Of a DNA stretch of 64,000 bases, positions 47,812-60,537 are shown one piece after another. The stretch's first letter is position 1, and every line of letters begins with the position of its first letter. The position numbers were made by a program, and so were the translations under genes. The notes under the pieces are model-generated. The model did no database searches, was not told the DNA's origin, and saw only the letters and a list, made by a program, of their open reading frames with translations. Location: positions 105,001 to 169,000 of the forward strand of contig CAWZYM010000203.1 of assembly GCA_963966185.1 (NCBI GenBank), in the 5' to 3' direction. This DNA is from Rhabditoides inermis. Lineage: Eukaryota; Nematoda; Chromadorea; Rhabditida; Rhabditidae.

Positions 47812-50800
47812 ATGGCGAGCTCGAGTGATGGAGTGCTACAGTGGCTACATACCCCTGTGCCCGAGACATTCGCTCGCTTCAATGATATGAGAAGGTAAGC
47901 AAACTGTGGCAAGGTCTGTGAGCCTTACCCCATTTCTGCCATTTTACGTTCCTTCCTATTATTGTTAACTATTGTTCCTACAGATCCAGAAAACTGTGCG
48001 ATGTTGTGCTCACATCGAGGGAGCACAGAACGAGTGACGACGAAAAATACCGGGTAAATTGAGAACACTTAACACTTGTTCATCTTGCAATCGTCACATT
48101 GTTCAGTTCCACGTGCACAAGCTGGTTCTGTTGGCTGCGTCGCCGCACTTTGAGGAGATATTCGCGGCTGGAATGCGGGAAGCGCGCGAGAACGTCGTCG
48201 ACATGGTGCACACATCATCTGACCGCATTGTAATGCCGAGTGTTGTAGGACACTGACTACACGACGCTCAAAAGACTCGTCAGGTACATGTATACCGGAC
48301 GCATTGTCATCAGTGAGTTGAGGTGTTGAGAAGTAAGAATTCTCCAAGTAGCCATGAACCGTGTCCAAATATCAGTAAAAGTGCGGTGGGCTCTTCGAAA
48401 GCAATTCCGGGCAGGAAGGTACAATCCAGGGTTTTTGAAAAAAATAAGGGACAGTTTCGTGTTTTCTGAGAAAATAAGCTACAGTTTGCAAAAATAGGGT
48501 ACAGTTTATAAAGACATAGCAAAACGGATTCTCGCGTGTTTTTTTAAAGGAACAGTGGCGACTTAATTCTGCAACTAGCTCTCTCGAACGCGCTTTACCA
48601 CGCATGCAAAACTTTTGCCGTAGACAGGAACCGAACCAGCGAGGTCTGTGCCACTACGGCGCGCACACGCATTGAGCCACATAGTAAGTGAGCGGGCTTC
48701 TTTCGTCGGGGATTGTGTGTTCTTTCGCCATTTCTGCCATTTCTGCAGTATTGAAGAATTCAACGGCATGGATGTCGTGGCACAAATTTTAAAAGTTTGA
48801 AATAAAATGTTGCAACAGCGAGTTGCAACATTTGAAAGCAATGGATAATCGTTTTTCTTTCTCACAAATCGATTATAATTTGGGTTAATATGAGTTTTTC
48901 AAACATTCCGAATCAAAAATAAGTCGCCAGTGTACCTTTAAAGTCATTGTCATAATTTTAAACGTAATCTGAAATGTATTCATTATTAAAAAGTGCACAA
49001 TGCAACTAGCGAGTAAAAAAGGTGTTTATAGTGATTTCGTATATGTACTGTACCTTATTTTTTGTAAACTGTACCTTATTTCTGCAAACTGTACCTTATT
49101 TTGAAACTGCACCTCATTTTAGCAAACTGTACCTTATTAGGATCGGCGCGAAGCGCCGATCGTTTGGGTCCTATCCAGCGGCGCGCAGAACCGCTCGGCC
49201 CGGAGGGCCGCCATAGTCGCTTGTAAATCATTAAAATAATAAATGAAATAAATGTTTCAGAGTTATATTATGATCTTGTCTCTAAATCGTCCGTTGAACA
49301 ACTATAAACAAAAACAAAACATGAAACAATAGTTTAATACCCAAAAATATGTTCGCTGGTTAGGTCTGCACGTCTGTCAGTTGTGCAGCTGTTCGCTGAT
49401 TCGCTGAAACACCCGCTCACTAGTCCCGCCCCCGCGCGCTCATTGGTTCGTGATGCGGAATGTGTGCGAGAGAGCGCGATATTGCGATAATGTGCCCACT
49501 GTTTGTGATTTGCGTCGTCGTTCACGCGCGTTGTTTTGTTGTTGTTATCTTTGTTGTTTAAAATTATTTTGAAAAAAAAATTTCTTCGAAATTCGACAAA
49601 AGGACATTCATTCTCTTCTGAAAAGTACAAGCGTAAAGTAGCTCTGTTTGGGTTCACCTCAATTCAACAAAAGCACATGCATAAAACTATTATTTCTACA
49701 CTAAACTATAAACACAAACCTGCTCTCTCAAAACGATCACAAATACATTGACAATCAAATGCCAATATGAATATACTATTGCACACGCACATTCTATCAC
49801 TCACATTCTATTAACCCGTTTATCAAATGAGTCATCTATGAAAAAAGCTCTTGTATTTGTATACATTCAAAAATAATGAAAACATCATTGTACTTAACGA
49901 TTGTTCTATAGCTGTTTATTGATTTTCACAATGCTTTCATAAAAAAATAAGAAAATATGTTATATAGCCCCTATTAATAAATTATCGATGAAGTATACGT
50001 TTTTCACATATCGTTTGAGAGAGCAGGTTTGTGTTTATAGTTTAGTGTAGAAATAATAGTTTTATGCATGTGCTTTTGTTGAATTGAGGTGAACCCAAAC
50101 AGAGCTACTTTACGCTTGTACTTTTCAGAAGAGAATTTTACAAACTGTACCCTATTTTTGCAATCTGTACCTTATATCGGAAACTGTCCCTAATTTTTTC
50201 AAAAGCCCTGTATTGTACCTTCGTGCCCAATTCCGATTCCGAGGTGTAATGAAGTGTTCGGGATTATTTAGAAGGCAATTCGGGAGAAGAAAGGGAGGGG
50301 GGATTCCAAGAGTATCTAGTTTTGAAGTTTTCAAGATCATTCAATAGTGTTTTGATGAGACTGACCGCAACTTCAAGTGATTCCCGGATTCTCGAAATGA
50401 CCTTGTTCAGACAGCACAACCGTGCCTCTTCTACTGCCAGAGGCTGCGTACCTCCAACTGACGTCACTCAAGTCCGCCTGCGAGAAGTCATTCGTATAGT
50501 GATGGATATAAGTCATCGAGTGTTTACAGGTACCTGATCACTGTCAAGTACGTGACGCGTCTCAACTGCATCGAAATGTGGAACTTCTCCAAGCTATATG
50601 ACTGCGAGGAAATCAAAGCACTTTCGTGGCAGTTCGTTCGAGAATATTTCGGGTAAGTGCTTCAATCAGATTCGTTTACAAGCTGTGGTTTGAATAGAAC
50701 CCTCGTTGCCTCAGAAGATCTTCCGACTCTCTCGCACGAAGACTTCTCGCGGCTAGTACAAGGTATGCTTGCGATAGATCATACAGTCCTCGTCTTACAG

Positions 50801-53800
50801 TTAGAGCCCTCGTCTTACAGTCAGCCAGAAAATGATAATATGAAATTTGGGTTTGTTCTGAAGAACATACATTTTCAGAGCAGATCCATATGCACCTTTA
50901 TCATTGATAAAACAATACTACTGAGATTCCAATTTCTATGAATACGAATTGGTTTTATCAGAAGAGTATAGTTTTGAATAACCCCGGATTTCTCGTGTTT
51001 GAGTTGAGCTATACAGTGTCATTGGTATTAGGTGTACAAATATATGTCCATAAAATTATCTCATACGCAATGTTTCTAACCTTAAGTTTTAACCGCTGTT
51101 TAATTTATGCTTTTGGAAGCAGGTACATACTCTATAAACCATTTCAAGAAGGTACATATGAGAGTTATCCAAAAGGCAATTTTTTTTCTCTTTTGATTTT
51201 CAAAAAAGCATGACGATGCAATTCGAAAGACTTCGAAAGAAAGAAATTCAAAAGAAAGAAAAAGTCAATTGGCGTATTTTCAACCAATCAGTCACTTTTG
51301 TCACATTTCACATCACCTGCTAGTCGCTTATCAAAATCAGGGACATTCTCCGAAACATCTTACAATGATCCGCATATACAAATATACTAGTGTACGAAGT
51401 CGCCCGAGCTTTTTGAGTCAAACTTTTCCACCAAGTATTTAACATACTCCACTAATTGTGATGTAGTAAACCGGTTTTTATGAAACAAAAATTGTCTATC
51501 AATAACAAGATTACAAGACTACAATTCCACATGTGGTTTCGCATTCGACATGTGCCCATTACAAACGTCCCTTATCCCACTCCCGCACACAGACATGGGC
51601 ATCAACTGCTCCGAGACGGCGCTGTTCGAGGCTGTGATGACGTGGGTGCGCGGACACAACGACGACGAGAACAGGGGAGAACGCAAGAAGCATCTGGCAC
51701 AGTGCGTGTTTGTTCAAGTACTTTTACGAAAGTAACCGACCTTGCTTACAAGCCCAAACTGCAGGCAGATTAATGCAACCACGTGGTATATGAACAAATA
51801 AACATGTAAGGAGTAATGACAAACCCAAAAAAATGCCACCTCAGGCTGCTGTCGCACGTTCGTCTCACGGGTCTCGGGCGCTCGTGCCTGCTCGACACAG
51901 TCTACCACGAGACGCTCGTCCGAGAAGACGAACAGTGCAACGAGATGCTCGTCGCCGCTATGCATGTGAGGACGTGTGCGTGTGTATTTCAACGCGTAGA
52001 ACTATGGATCTGTTCATGTGTGTATGTAGTGTAGTGTATGTAGTGTGTATGTACTGTGTGTGTAGCACTGCGGTCAGTCTCGATCCCATAGGCGCTTTGA
52101 GAAGTAGTTCAAAGTCGGTGGTCAGAGTAGCCTGATCGAGTTTTCGGCATGTGATAGTCGAGTTGTGTGTGAGTGTCTGTTCGCAGACGCTTCTCCGCGA
52201 TACTCTCAAGCACACGCAGCCTGTGCTGCGCGGAAACGGCATGCCTCTCGAATGGACGCAGAAGAAGTGGACGCGACTCTGCGACCTGCTGCATGACAGG
52301 TTTGTGGGCAGTCGCAATCACAGATGTCACTGACTGTTTCATATCAGATACCACTGCTCGGCCGAGCTGGACGGTCTTCTCTACAGCGTGGGCGGCATCG
52401 GCGAAGAAAATGCAAAGACCGCTGAAGTGCTCAATCCGATTACTGGTACAACCACTTTTATTAATGTTGTAAATTGTAAAAACTACACATTATGTTTTAT
52501 GAGTTCTGACATCTCAACAAAATAGCTGTCATTATTGCGATAAGTGATATATCAAAGAAAGACAAGTAAGTTTACTGCACAAGCGTGCGAAATCAGAGAT
52601 TCAGACAAATAGTGTTACAGCACTGTTTTCGAACTAGGTAATACATTACACAGGTGAGTGCAAGCTGATTGCGGCGATGGGATCCCGGCGACAGGAGAGT
52701 GCAATGTGCGCGGCTGGCGGGAAGCTGTACGTGATAGGAGGATATGAAGAGTATGGGTAACTGGAAGATATCAATAGTACACACATGTATTCGTAGACCC
52801 TCCTCGATTTGCTACGACCCCGTCACCGACAAGTGGTCGAATGGCGGCGTCAGCTATGACAGGTATGTTTATGAGTCTACTACCTTAATTATAAGGTATA
52901 CGGTTGGTTAATAACACGTGATGAAAACAATGAAAACAATAACAATTTTCTTCCTCTCTCGCATCGCGCGGTCTGGTCGAAATGATCTTCCCCCAGTACC
53001 CTTGAGCAAGGCGGGGAATAGCTCATTGAGAACGCAGTCAACCCAGCCCGTGGAGTTACTATTCGTGGATTATAATGGAAGGAAAGGAACACCCGGAGCT
53101 CCACTGTCGTCTATAATGGTATCTAATTCTAATTATGGAAAGGAAATCGAATGATTATCGACTGATTATCGATCAAATATCGACTTTCGACCTTCGACCC
53201 TACCATCCCTGTTGCTGAACTGTGTTTCTCCCAGCGCTTAGCCCTTGTGGTGTGCCGTATGCACTTGTTGTATAGTCAGGATAGCGATTCTGGATAAATG
53301 ATTGATTGATTGATTGAAAACAATTGTTTGGTTATCAGCCTGATTCCGACATGTACATACAATGGTAGCATGATGGGTTATCTGAAGCACACACAATCCT
53401 ACAATGGGGTATTGGGGCTCCTTGGCTGGAACAGTGCGGCGCGAGTCCTGACTGTTCATGGTAGATGGGCGTGAACATCGCGAAGTGACCAGTTCCGGAT
53501 GCGAGGCGTGGTAGAAGATCTTGAAATTGAAAACAATAATGAAGAAAAATCATTAAAATAAAACATGTAGGATATGTTCAGAATGTTAGTAAATAAAATG
53601 CGAGGCGCAAGTCTGTGTGTGAACTATGAGCAATGTTTAGTCGACGCCACGCGGCGGTTTCCCACGAAAACACAGTCTACGTGTTCGGTGGCATTTCGAT
53701 GTCGGTGTCACCTCTGCGCACTGCGTTCCGATTCGACATTCGAAACGGTACGCAAATGAGATGTATTTGTGGATATCACATACTTGCAGGAAAGAAGCAG

Positions 53801-55279
53801 GACCTGCCCGATCTCGTCAACTGCTCCGGGCGCGTTTCCGCGTGCGAGTTGAACGGAGACATGGCGGTCGTCCAGCGATGTACCAATAACAAATCGGTCG
53901 AAATATTCGACGTGCGCGGCAATCGGTGGACTACCGGACCCACGCTGCCGACCAATGATGTGCGTGAGACTTGCGGATGTGTTGCGAGTCGTGCTCACAC
54001 TCTGACGATCGTTCATTGTGTGGCAGTAGGGTATCATATATACTTGAAGGTTGTCTCGCGGGTGAGTATCGCGTCGCACGCGGGTCGGCTGCTCATCGCC
54101 GGAGGATACGAGGACAACAAGTCTGTTCATGTGAGTACACTTGACCATCTCCAGTGTAGGCGACTGCCCGAACAGATTGTGTCGATGAAAGCACCATGCA
54201 TGATGGACGACGAACGTACTGCTGAATCTGTGGTTACAGATGTCGGTTGGCGGCGAGTGGACGAGTCTGGCAGACCTGGAGCATGCGGGACGCGGAATAG
54301 GACTCCTGGCAACCGACAAAGTATGTACGCTGTCAGTGACATTGACACATTTCAGCGATCTAGAAACCCTTCCCTTTCAGAGTTTGTTCAAACTCGATGT
54401 GGTATAACTTATAACATTATCGATACCGTTTTTTTTAAATCTCAATGACCATTAAAGGTTGTGTACCCTCTGGTTTTCGAAGTTGAGTTAGCGCCGAATG
54501 GAGAAAAGGTACTAAAAATGCTACATTCTTGTGTTTGTCAATTGGACCATATGTTGGAAACGACGGGGAGATGAGAAACCATCACCCCTTTGAGCCTTTG
54601 ATTTTGACATAACTTTTTTATGAGAGAAAAAATTCAACTCAAAAAATCAGAGGGTGCAATCCCTTTAAAGGTAGGCTTCCCTCTGAGATCCAAAGTTTTA
54701 AAATAGAATTCACCGTTCAAACTAGATTTGAGGATCATTAATTATGTTTGTGTGATAGGATTTTGTTCAAAATATCGTTTCTTTAAAAAATATAAATAAA
54801 AACAAAATCGGCGTTTAGAGGTATTAAATGGTCCGCACTGGTAAACGCCGTAACTTTGTTTTTTTAGAAACAATTCATTTGTTATAATAATAATGATAAA
54901 ATCATAGTTTATAAATCTCATAAAATAAAACAAAATGTGAAGAACATAGTGAAGACAAAAAAACTAATTTAAATTATGTTTTTAACAGTGGAATTTCACA
55001 AACACAAACCACTGCACAATAATGGCACCAAACACTGGTACCATTTTTTCTTAACTACACTACGAAATGATTTCTTTTATACTCATTTAATAAAAAATAA
55101 AGTTCGCTTTAAGTTGTGATGTTTTTCGAAATTAATATTAAAAAGATGGCTAATATCATGGCATAGTCAACCCAACAAGCAGAATCAGAGCGCACACTAC
55201 CTTTAAGGTGATCTACACGCTTGGCGGCGTCGGAAGGGAGAAGGTCGTAGAGGCACTGTGGATCGATCCGCCATACTAA
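47812..55279 (+). CDS. BTB-BACK-Kelch protein (KLHL-like substrate adaptor)
   Basis: Eighteen exons: 47812-47894, 47984-48053, 48107-48205, 48249-48312, 50411-50486, 50530-50652, 50698-50762, 51593-51701, 51845-51965, 52187-52299, 52348-52445, 52654-52750, 52797-52862, 53641-53747, 53790-53959, 54050-54130, 54240-54320, 55208-55279. All phases agree, about 564 aa. BTB (residues about 30-130) has LCDVVLTS, FHVHKLVLLAASPHFEEIF and YTTLKRLVRYMYTG. BACK has YLITVKYVTRLNCIEMW and the W-V-R region. Kelch blades from about 310 carry VGGIGEEN, YVIGGYEE, CYDPVTDKW, YVFGG, LLIAGGYED and VIYTLGG. KLHL proteins recruit substrates to Cullin-3 ubiquitin ligase. The exon 5 donor (gtcatt) is weak. Introns 4 and 17 hold fold-back elements, one directly against the last acceptor. 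No specific KLHL orthologue assigned. Confidence 0.9.
48548..48937. mobile_element. 390-bp TTAA-flanked element carrying a tRNA-like block
   Basis: Ends aggaacagtggcgactta and taagtcgccagtgtacct with TTAA on both sides (48,544-48,547 and 48,938-48,941). A minus-strand tRNA-like block with B box ggttcggttcc lies at about 48,616-48,686. It is in Kelch intron 4. The same family is at 57,787-58,229. Confidence 0.8.
49610..50136. mobile_element. fold-back element, about 527 bp
   Basis: Arms of about 120 bp, outer end attctcttctgaaaagtaca and complement, then aacaaaagcacatgcataaa and tttgtgtttatagtttagtg. The AT-rich middle does not code. It lies in Kelch intron 4. Confidence 0.88.
53225..53318 (+). 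mobile_element. possible non-LTR retrotransposon 3' end with (ATTG)n tail
   Basis: tctggataaatgattgattg ends in four ATTG repeats, a layout typical of CR1/RTE-type 3' ends. No upstream reverse transcriptase is recognisable. It lies in the intron between Kelch exons 13 and 14. Confidence 0.35.
54456..54664. mobile_element. 209-bp TTAA-flanked element
   Basis: Ends aggttgtgtaccctctg and cagagggtgcaatccct; TTAA at 54,452-54,455 and 54,665-54,668. It shares termini with 46,917-47,679. It is in the last intron of the Kelch gene and abuts the next element, sharing a TTAA. Confidence 0.8.
54669..55202. mobile_element. 534-bp TTAA-flanked element touching the last Kelch splice acceptor
   Basis: Ends aggtaggcttccctctga and tcagagcgcacactacct, TTAA at 54,665-54,668 and 55,203-55,206. 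The next base, G at 55,207, completes the AG acceptor of the last Kelch exon (ttaag|gtgatc). The inner arms also pair in part (ggtattaaatggtccgcactg and the ggcaccaaacactggtacc area less clearly). Confidence 0.8.
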
Positions 55280-55776
55280 ACGTGCCTCTCCATCGGTACC
55301 GGGACACAACTCACTTCCATTCTTGAGATATTTTCGCGCTATTTAGACTGCATACTCTCTCGCTGTTCGATCGCTGTACTGCCCTCTTTTCAATCACACA
55401 TTATATCTGTGCTCACTATTTGTGGCTGATTTACAATCACTGTAGGTGTTTGTTGGCATTGTACTTATTCTTTTATGTGATTTATGAATATAACAACATA
55501 AAACATGTTTATTCATACAAAACTCCATTTGACACACAAACACGGCGAGTACACGTTGAGCGGAGTTGGAAAATCTGCGGCAGAAGAGAGAGATGCACAT
55601 TGAGATCGGGCGATGAAAGTGATGGGACTACAATCATTTAAGGGGGCAAAAGTGGACGGGGGAAACGAATAGCTTGGAATTGGGCGGCGCTCTCTGTGCC
55701 ATTTGGGAATATGTAGTTAGGAAGAGAGTGATTGGTTACTGCTACAATACTACTAAGTAAGTGAAGTGTGCTTGTT
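55280..55776. other. shared 3' region of Kelch (+) and Flamingo-like (-) genes
   Basis: Convergent gene ends. A minus-strand AATAAA at 55,513-55,508 lies 264 nt after the Flamingo-like stop. I see no canonical AATAAA for the Kelch transcript here. No exon seen. Confidence 0.5.
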
Positions 55777-56250
55777 CTAGGTGCGGTTGAATGTGCTCGA
55801 GTTATAGCGCCGCGACGCCGTGTATGTATAGTAGGCGTCCTCCTGTTGGTCCGCCGTTGACGTGAACTTGGGCAGCGTGCCAATGTTACCGTACACGTGG
55901 CCGCCGCCCTCCTGCAGGATCTTCGCGGCGGGAGACAGGATCGTCGGGCCTGCCGAGGCGACAGGCGTGCGATGGACGGCCGAGTAGAGCTCGCCCGAAC
56001 CGCCTGAACAGGGAATGGTGAGAAAAGAGAGAGGGAGGGAGGGAGAGAAGGAGAGAGAGAGAGAGTGAGAGAAAGAGAGAGAGAGGGAAGATAGAGAGAG
56101 AGGGGGGAGGGAGGAGAGAGAGAGAGGGAGGGGAGGGGAGAGAGAGAGAGAGAAAGAGAGAGAGAGGGGAGGGAGGAGAGAGATAGAGATAGAGAGAGGG
56201 GAGGGGGGAGAGAGTAGAGAGGGATAGAGATATAGAGAGGGGGGAGGGAG

Positions 56251-56287
<37 letters not shown>

Positions 56288-58690
56288 CGGGAGGGACTCA
56301 CCGCTGCCCCTGTGCGTGTCTGTCATCCTCTGTCCTTCGAGTCTGGGAGTGGCGCGGGGTGTGCTGGTGGCATAGGGATCAGAAGGGATGATATCCGGCA
56401 TCCAATGCGAGGCTGGCGCGCCGCGATCCGAGAAGTCGTCTGCAAGTGGGAGCACATGTATACGCAACTCGACTGACATGAAACCCGTGGCGGATCCTAT
56501 GCACCTTCATCAGGAATCGGCACTTTTTTGGCTTCATGACGTCAATATTTGAACACGTGGTGTTTTCACCTATATACTAGACTCTTTCGAAAAGTACATA
56601 AGTAAAGAGGAAAGGTTTGTTTTGATCTGATTCAACAAAAGCACATGCATAAAATCTCTTCGCAGCTGACTAAAATATCAAAACAAACCTGCTCTTTCGA
56701 ATGATGGTTTATCCCTCTAAAATTTGTGTTTTTTGTGCACATATACGCATGCATACACATATATTTTATATGTTTTCTTTGTTTTGCAATGATTTTTTTA
56801 AACATTAAATTATGTATAATGTATTGTGACTATGAAATAGACCAAATTTTTATTAGAATTCATCACTATAAATAAATTATTATTATTATGCATAGTACTT
56901 ATGTTGGCTTTTCATCGATTAGAAAGAGCAGGTTTGTTTTGATATTTTAGTCAGCTGCGAAGAGATTTTATGCATGTACTTTTGTTGAATCAGATCAAAA
57001 CAAACCTTTCCTCTTTACTTATGTACTTTTCGAAAGAGAATGGATGTCCTTTTCTCGAATTTCGAAGAAATTTTTTCAGGTTAGGTTGATGTGCGTTGAT
57101 AAGAGTTACTCGCGAATGTATGTATCAAAATTAGAAACGAAAACGCATCCTGAATATGGAAACGCATGCTCACGCGCCTGCCAGTTTCTTATTGACGCGC
57201 GTTATTACGCGTCTCTCTCTTCACTCCGTTCGCACACCACACATCACCCCACAGTTTTCACGCCATAAATTGGGACTTCTCACCCTTGCCTAGAAACGTT
57301 CGAAAACGTATTCTGAATATGGAAACGCATGCTCACGCGCTTGCCAGTCCCTTATTGACGCGCGCTATTACGCATTCGAAAACGTATCCTGAATATGGAA
57401 ACGCATGCTCACGCGCCTGCCAGTTTCTTATTGACGCGCGTTATTACGCGTCTCTCTCTTCACTCCGTTCGCACACCACACATCACCCCACAGTTTTCAC
57501 GCCATAAATTGGGACTTCTCACCCTTGCCTAGAAACGTTCGAAAACGTATTCTGAATATGGAAACGCATGCTCACGCGCTTGCCAGCCCCTTATTGACGC
57601 GCGTTATTACGCATTCGAAAACGTATCCTGAATATGGAAACGCATGCTCACTTCTCTCCACTCCGCTCGCACACACCACCCCACAGTTTTCGCGCCAAAA
57701 TTTGGGCCCTCTCACCCCTGCTTGCTGCACCACTCGAATCGCACGGGAAGAGAGAGAGAGAGAGAGAGCAGTGAGTGCGCGCTTAAAGGAACAGTGGCGT
57801 ATATCATAACCGTGTGGTAATGAAATTTTCAAACTCGCACGAAATCACCACGCACCGAGGTGCATGTATGTTTCAGGCAAAGTTGCAAACAGGGATCGAA
57901 CCCGTGGCCGCGAGAGTGATAGCCCAGACTCTTTTCCACTGCGCCACGCAGCTCACTGGGTCATCACGCGCAAAGACCGCTGCCGTTTCCGAGAACTGAC
58001 TTCTTTGCGAAAGCGATCACAATATCGATCTGCAGATAGCAGCCCCGCGACAATGAGGCTTCCCGCCAAAACACACATTTGAACGCCTATTTTCGTGTGG
58101 TAACGGGACGGTTTGTGGTAATTGGTGTGGTAACGCGGTAACAGCTTTGAATCGTTATTTTTTTGTTAGTTTTGCATTCCAATGGGTCAAGTTATGATCC
58201 AAAGTCGAAATTAATGCGCCACTGTTCCTTTAATGATATGTATGCATTGAATAGCATTCATTGTTTTGGGTTCACAGTACTGACCGTCTAGCAATGGACT
58301 ATGACAGCCCTCTCCACTCGTGTCCAGCGCCCCATGCTTCTCCGGATGGTCGTCGTCCAGCCACAGAGTCGCCGGTGACGGAGACTGCAACGGACCATCT
58401 CCTCCCTCATCTCTCTCTCTCTCTCCCCCCTCTCTATCTATCTATCTATCTATCTTTCCCTCTCTCTCTCCACTCACACTCTGCCGCAGACAGCTGCTCC
58501 AGACGAAGATGTACAGTGAGGCGACGACGAGTGTGGTGTTTGCGGCGAGTTCGGAGAGAGGAGAGTGGGGGAAGAGGAGAGGGAGGAACAGACAGCATAC
58601 TGTGTGCACAAGGGTGAGCAGCGTCTACAATCGAGGGAATCTCTCTCTCTCGCTCTCTCTCTTTTTTTTCTCTCTCTCTCTCTCCTCTCT

Positions 58691-58737
<47 letters not shown>

Positions 58738-60497
58738 GCAATGCGTGTTGGAGGAGCGCTCTTATATATATATATCTTTATTCATACATAGTTATGGTAG
58801 CGATACAATATGGTTGAAATGCGCGGTACAGAACTAAGAGGAGTTTCGACAGGGTTCTGAGGCTACTCGATCCTTGCCCAGACGATGCGCAGACAGACCA
58901 AGGGATTTCCTGCCCCCAGACACTGTTGATTAGAGCAGCGTATGCGGGGGTAGGAAACCTTTCATACCACTTACCAGGATGGGGTTCGCGGCCGGTGGGA
59001 TAGACCCTCCCACTGAGTCACTCCCCCCTCCACTCTACAAATGATAGCAAGAGCACGTTTATGACTATATTCTAGTTGGATCTACAATGTTCAGTTGATT
59101 TATTTGAGACTTTATAAACTTGGTGACACCGACTTTGAATGCGCTTTTGTCTGACACAAGGACAATGTGACTAGGCAGCTTATTCCATAAATTGTGTACT
59201 CGGAAGAGGAAAGAAGATTGTGATAGGTGGGTGCGTGCACTGCTCACAAGTTTCAGACCATGTCCGCGGTTTGTTCCCAGACGTCCACTATTCGATAAGA
59301 GCAATAAAGGAATAGTACGATGTGGTCGTGGTGAAGTTTTCTCTTCGCAGGGAAAACTTCACCACGACCACATCGTACTGTTTGTGTAGAGACACGAGGA
59401 AAGAGGTGGCCGAAGCGTAGAAGGAAAGCTGAAGTGGTGGATCAGAAACGTATCCTAAAACGGGCAAAACGTACCAGTAGGAACATGGCAATCGGAACGG
59501 CGAGGAACCAGAAGAGCCATTGCGAGGGGACCAGCGAGCACCTGGAAAGATACGTTTCTACTCTGTATCAGTGATACACTCGAATAGTCTAAAGCCACAA
59601 TGTGGAAACTAAACAACGTACTTGTGAGTGAAGAAGAAAGTGGCGGATGAGAGAAGGCAGGGTGTGACGAGACCGAATAGAAGACAGATGCCGGTGCTGT
59701 AAACAGAAAGAAGTGGTAACTATCTATCTCTCTCCTCCTCCCTCCCTCCCTCCCTCCCTCCCTCTCTTCCTCTTCCCATCTCTCTCTCTCCCTCTCTCTC
59801 TCTCTCTCTCCCCCACTCTCTCTCTCTCTCTCCTCTCACCTGCTCTTCGGATTTCCGTCAGCCAGCATTCTGTAGATGTGCAGTGTGTATAGGAACAGCC
59901 ACGCAAACGGCGTTGACGTTGTGAACGAGAGCAACGCGTTGCGCACCAGACAGAACACCTGAACGGCAGGGTGATCGTGGCGGGACCCCACGGGGGTACG
60001 GTACCTGATTGATGGACGCCTTGTGCAGGAAGTACAGGTTTACCGCGTTGAACACGAAGAACGCGATGAAGGCGAGTCTGGAAGATTACGGTAATTTGAG
60101 TTTTTTTTTTAAATGAAGTCCTCTCCATTCTCCAGGAGTACAATTTGTGCGCAAGCACGTTACATAGGCTGTGGCACATGTGTTATGGGCCTTGCATCAT
60201 GTCTAATGGCCAGAGCATCGATCACTGATCGCTTCAGTATATTCCTAATTGCGCTGCTTGCGCGCGACCGGTGCAAAACAGCCATGGCGCGCGAATGGTG
60301 CGGGGATTTTTGAACTGGAGAAATGGCGGGAACTTTACTCTTCGATAACCTACCGTATGAACCGTATGAACCGGTCCTGATTCCCTTTCGGAAGATGGTA
60401 CAAACGAATGAAAGAGCGCAGAGAAGCAGAGCTACTCCGGCGGTGATTGGACCAGCCACAGTGTCCGAGTGGGAGAGACGGAGCTGGAAGAGGAGGG

Positions 60498-60537
<40 letters not shown>

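Noticed and set aside
53335..53553. Minus-strand ORF with FQDLLPRLASGTGHFAMF
   Set aside because: It lies in a Kelch intron next to a retrotransposon-like tail, has no splice support and matches no family I know.
36117..58000. Functional tRNA genes
   Set aside because: Six loci have good A and B boxes, but none has a paired acceptor stem, so they are called tRNA-like relics.
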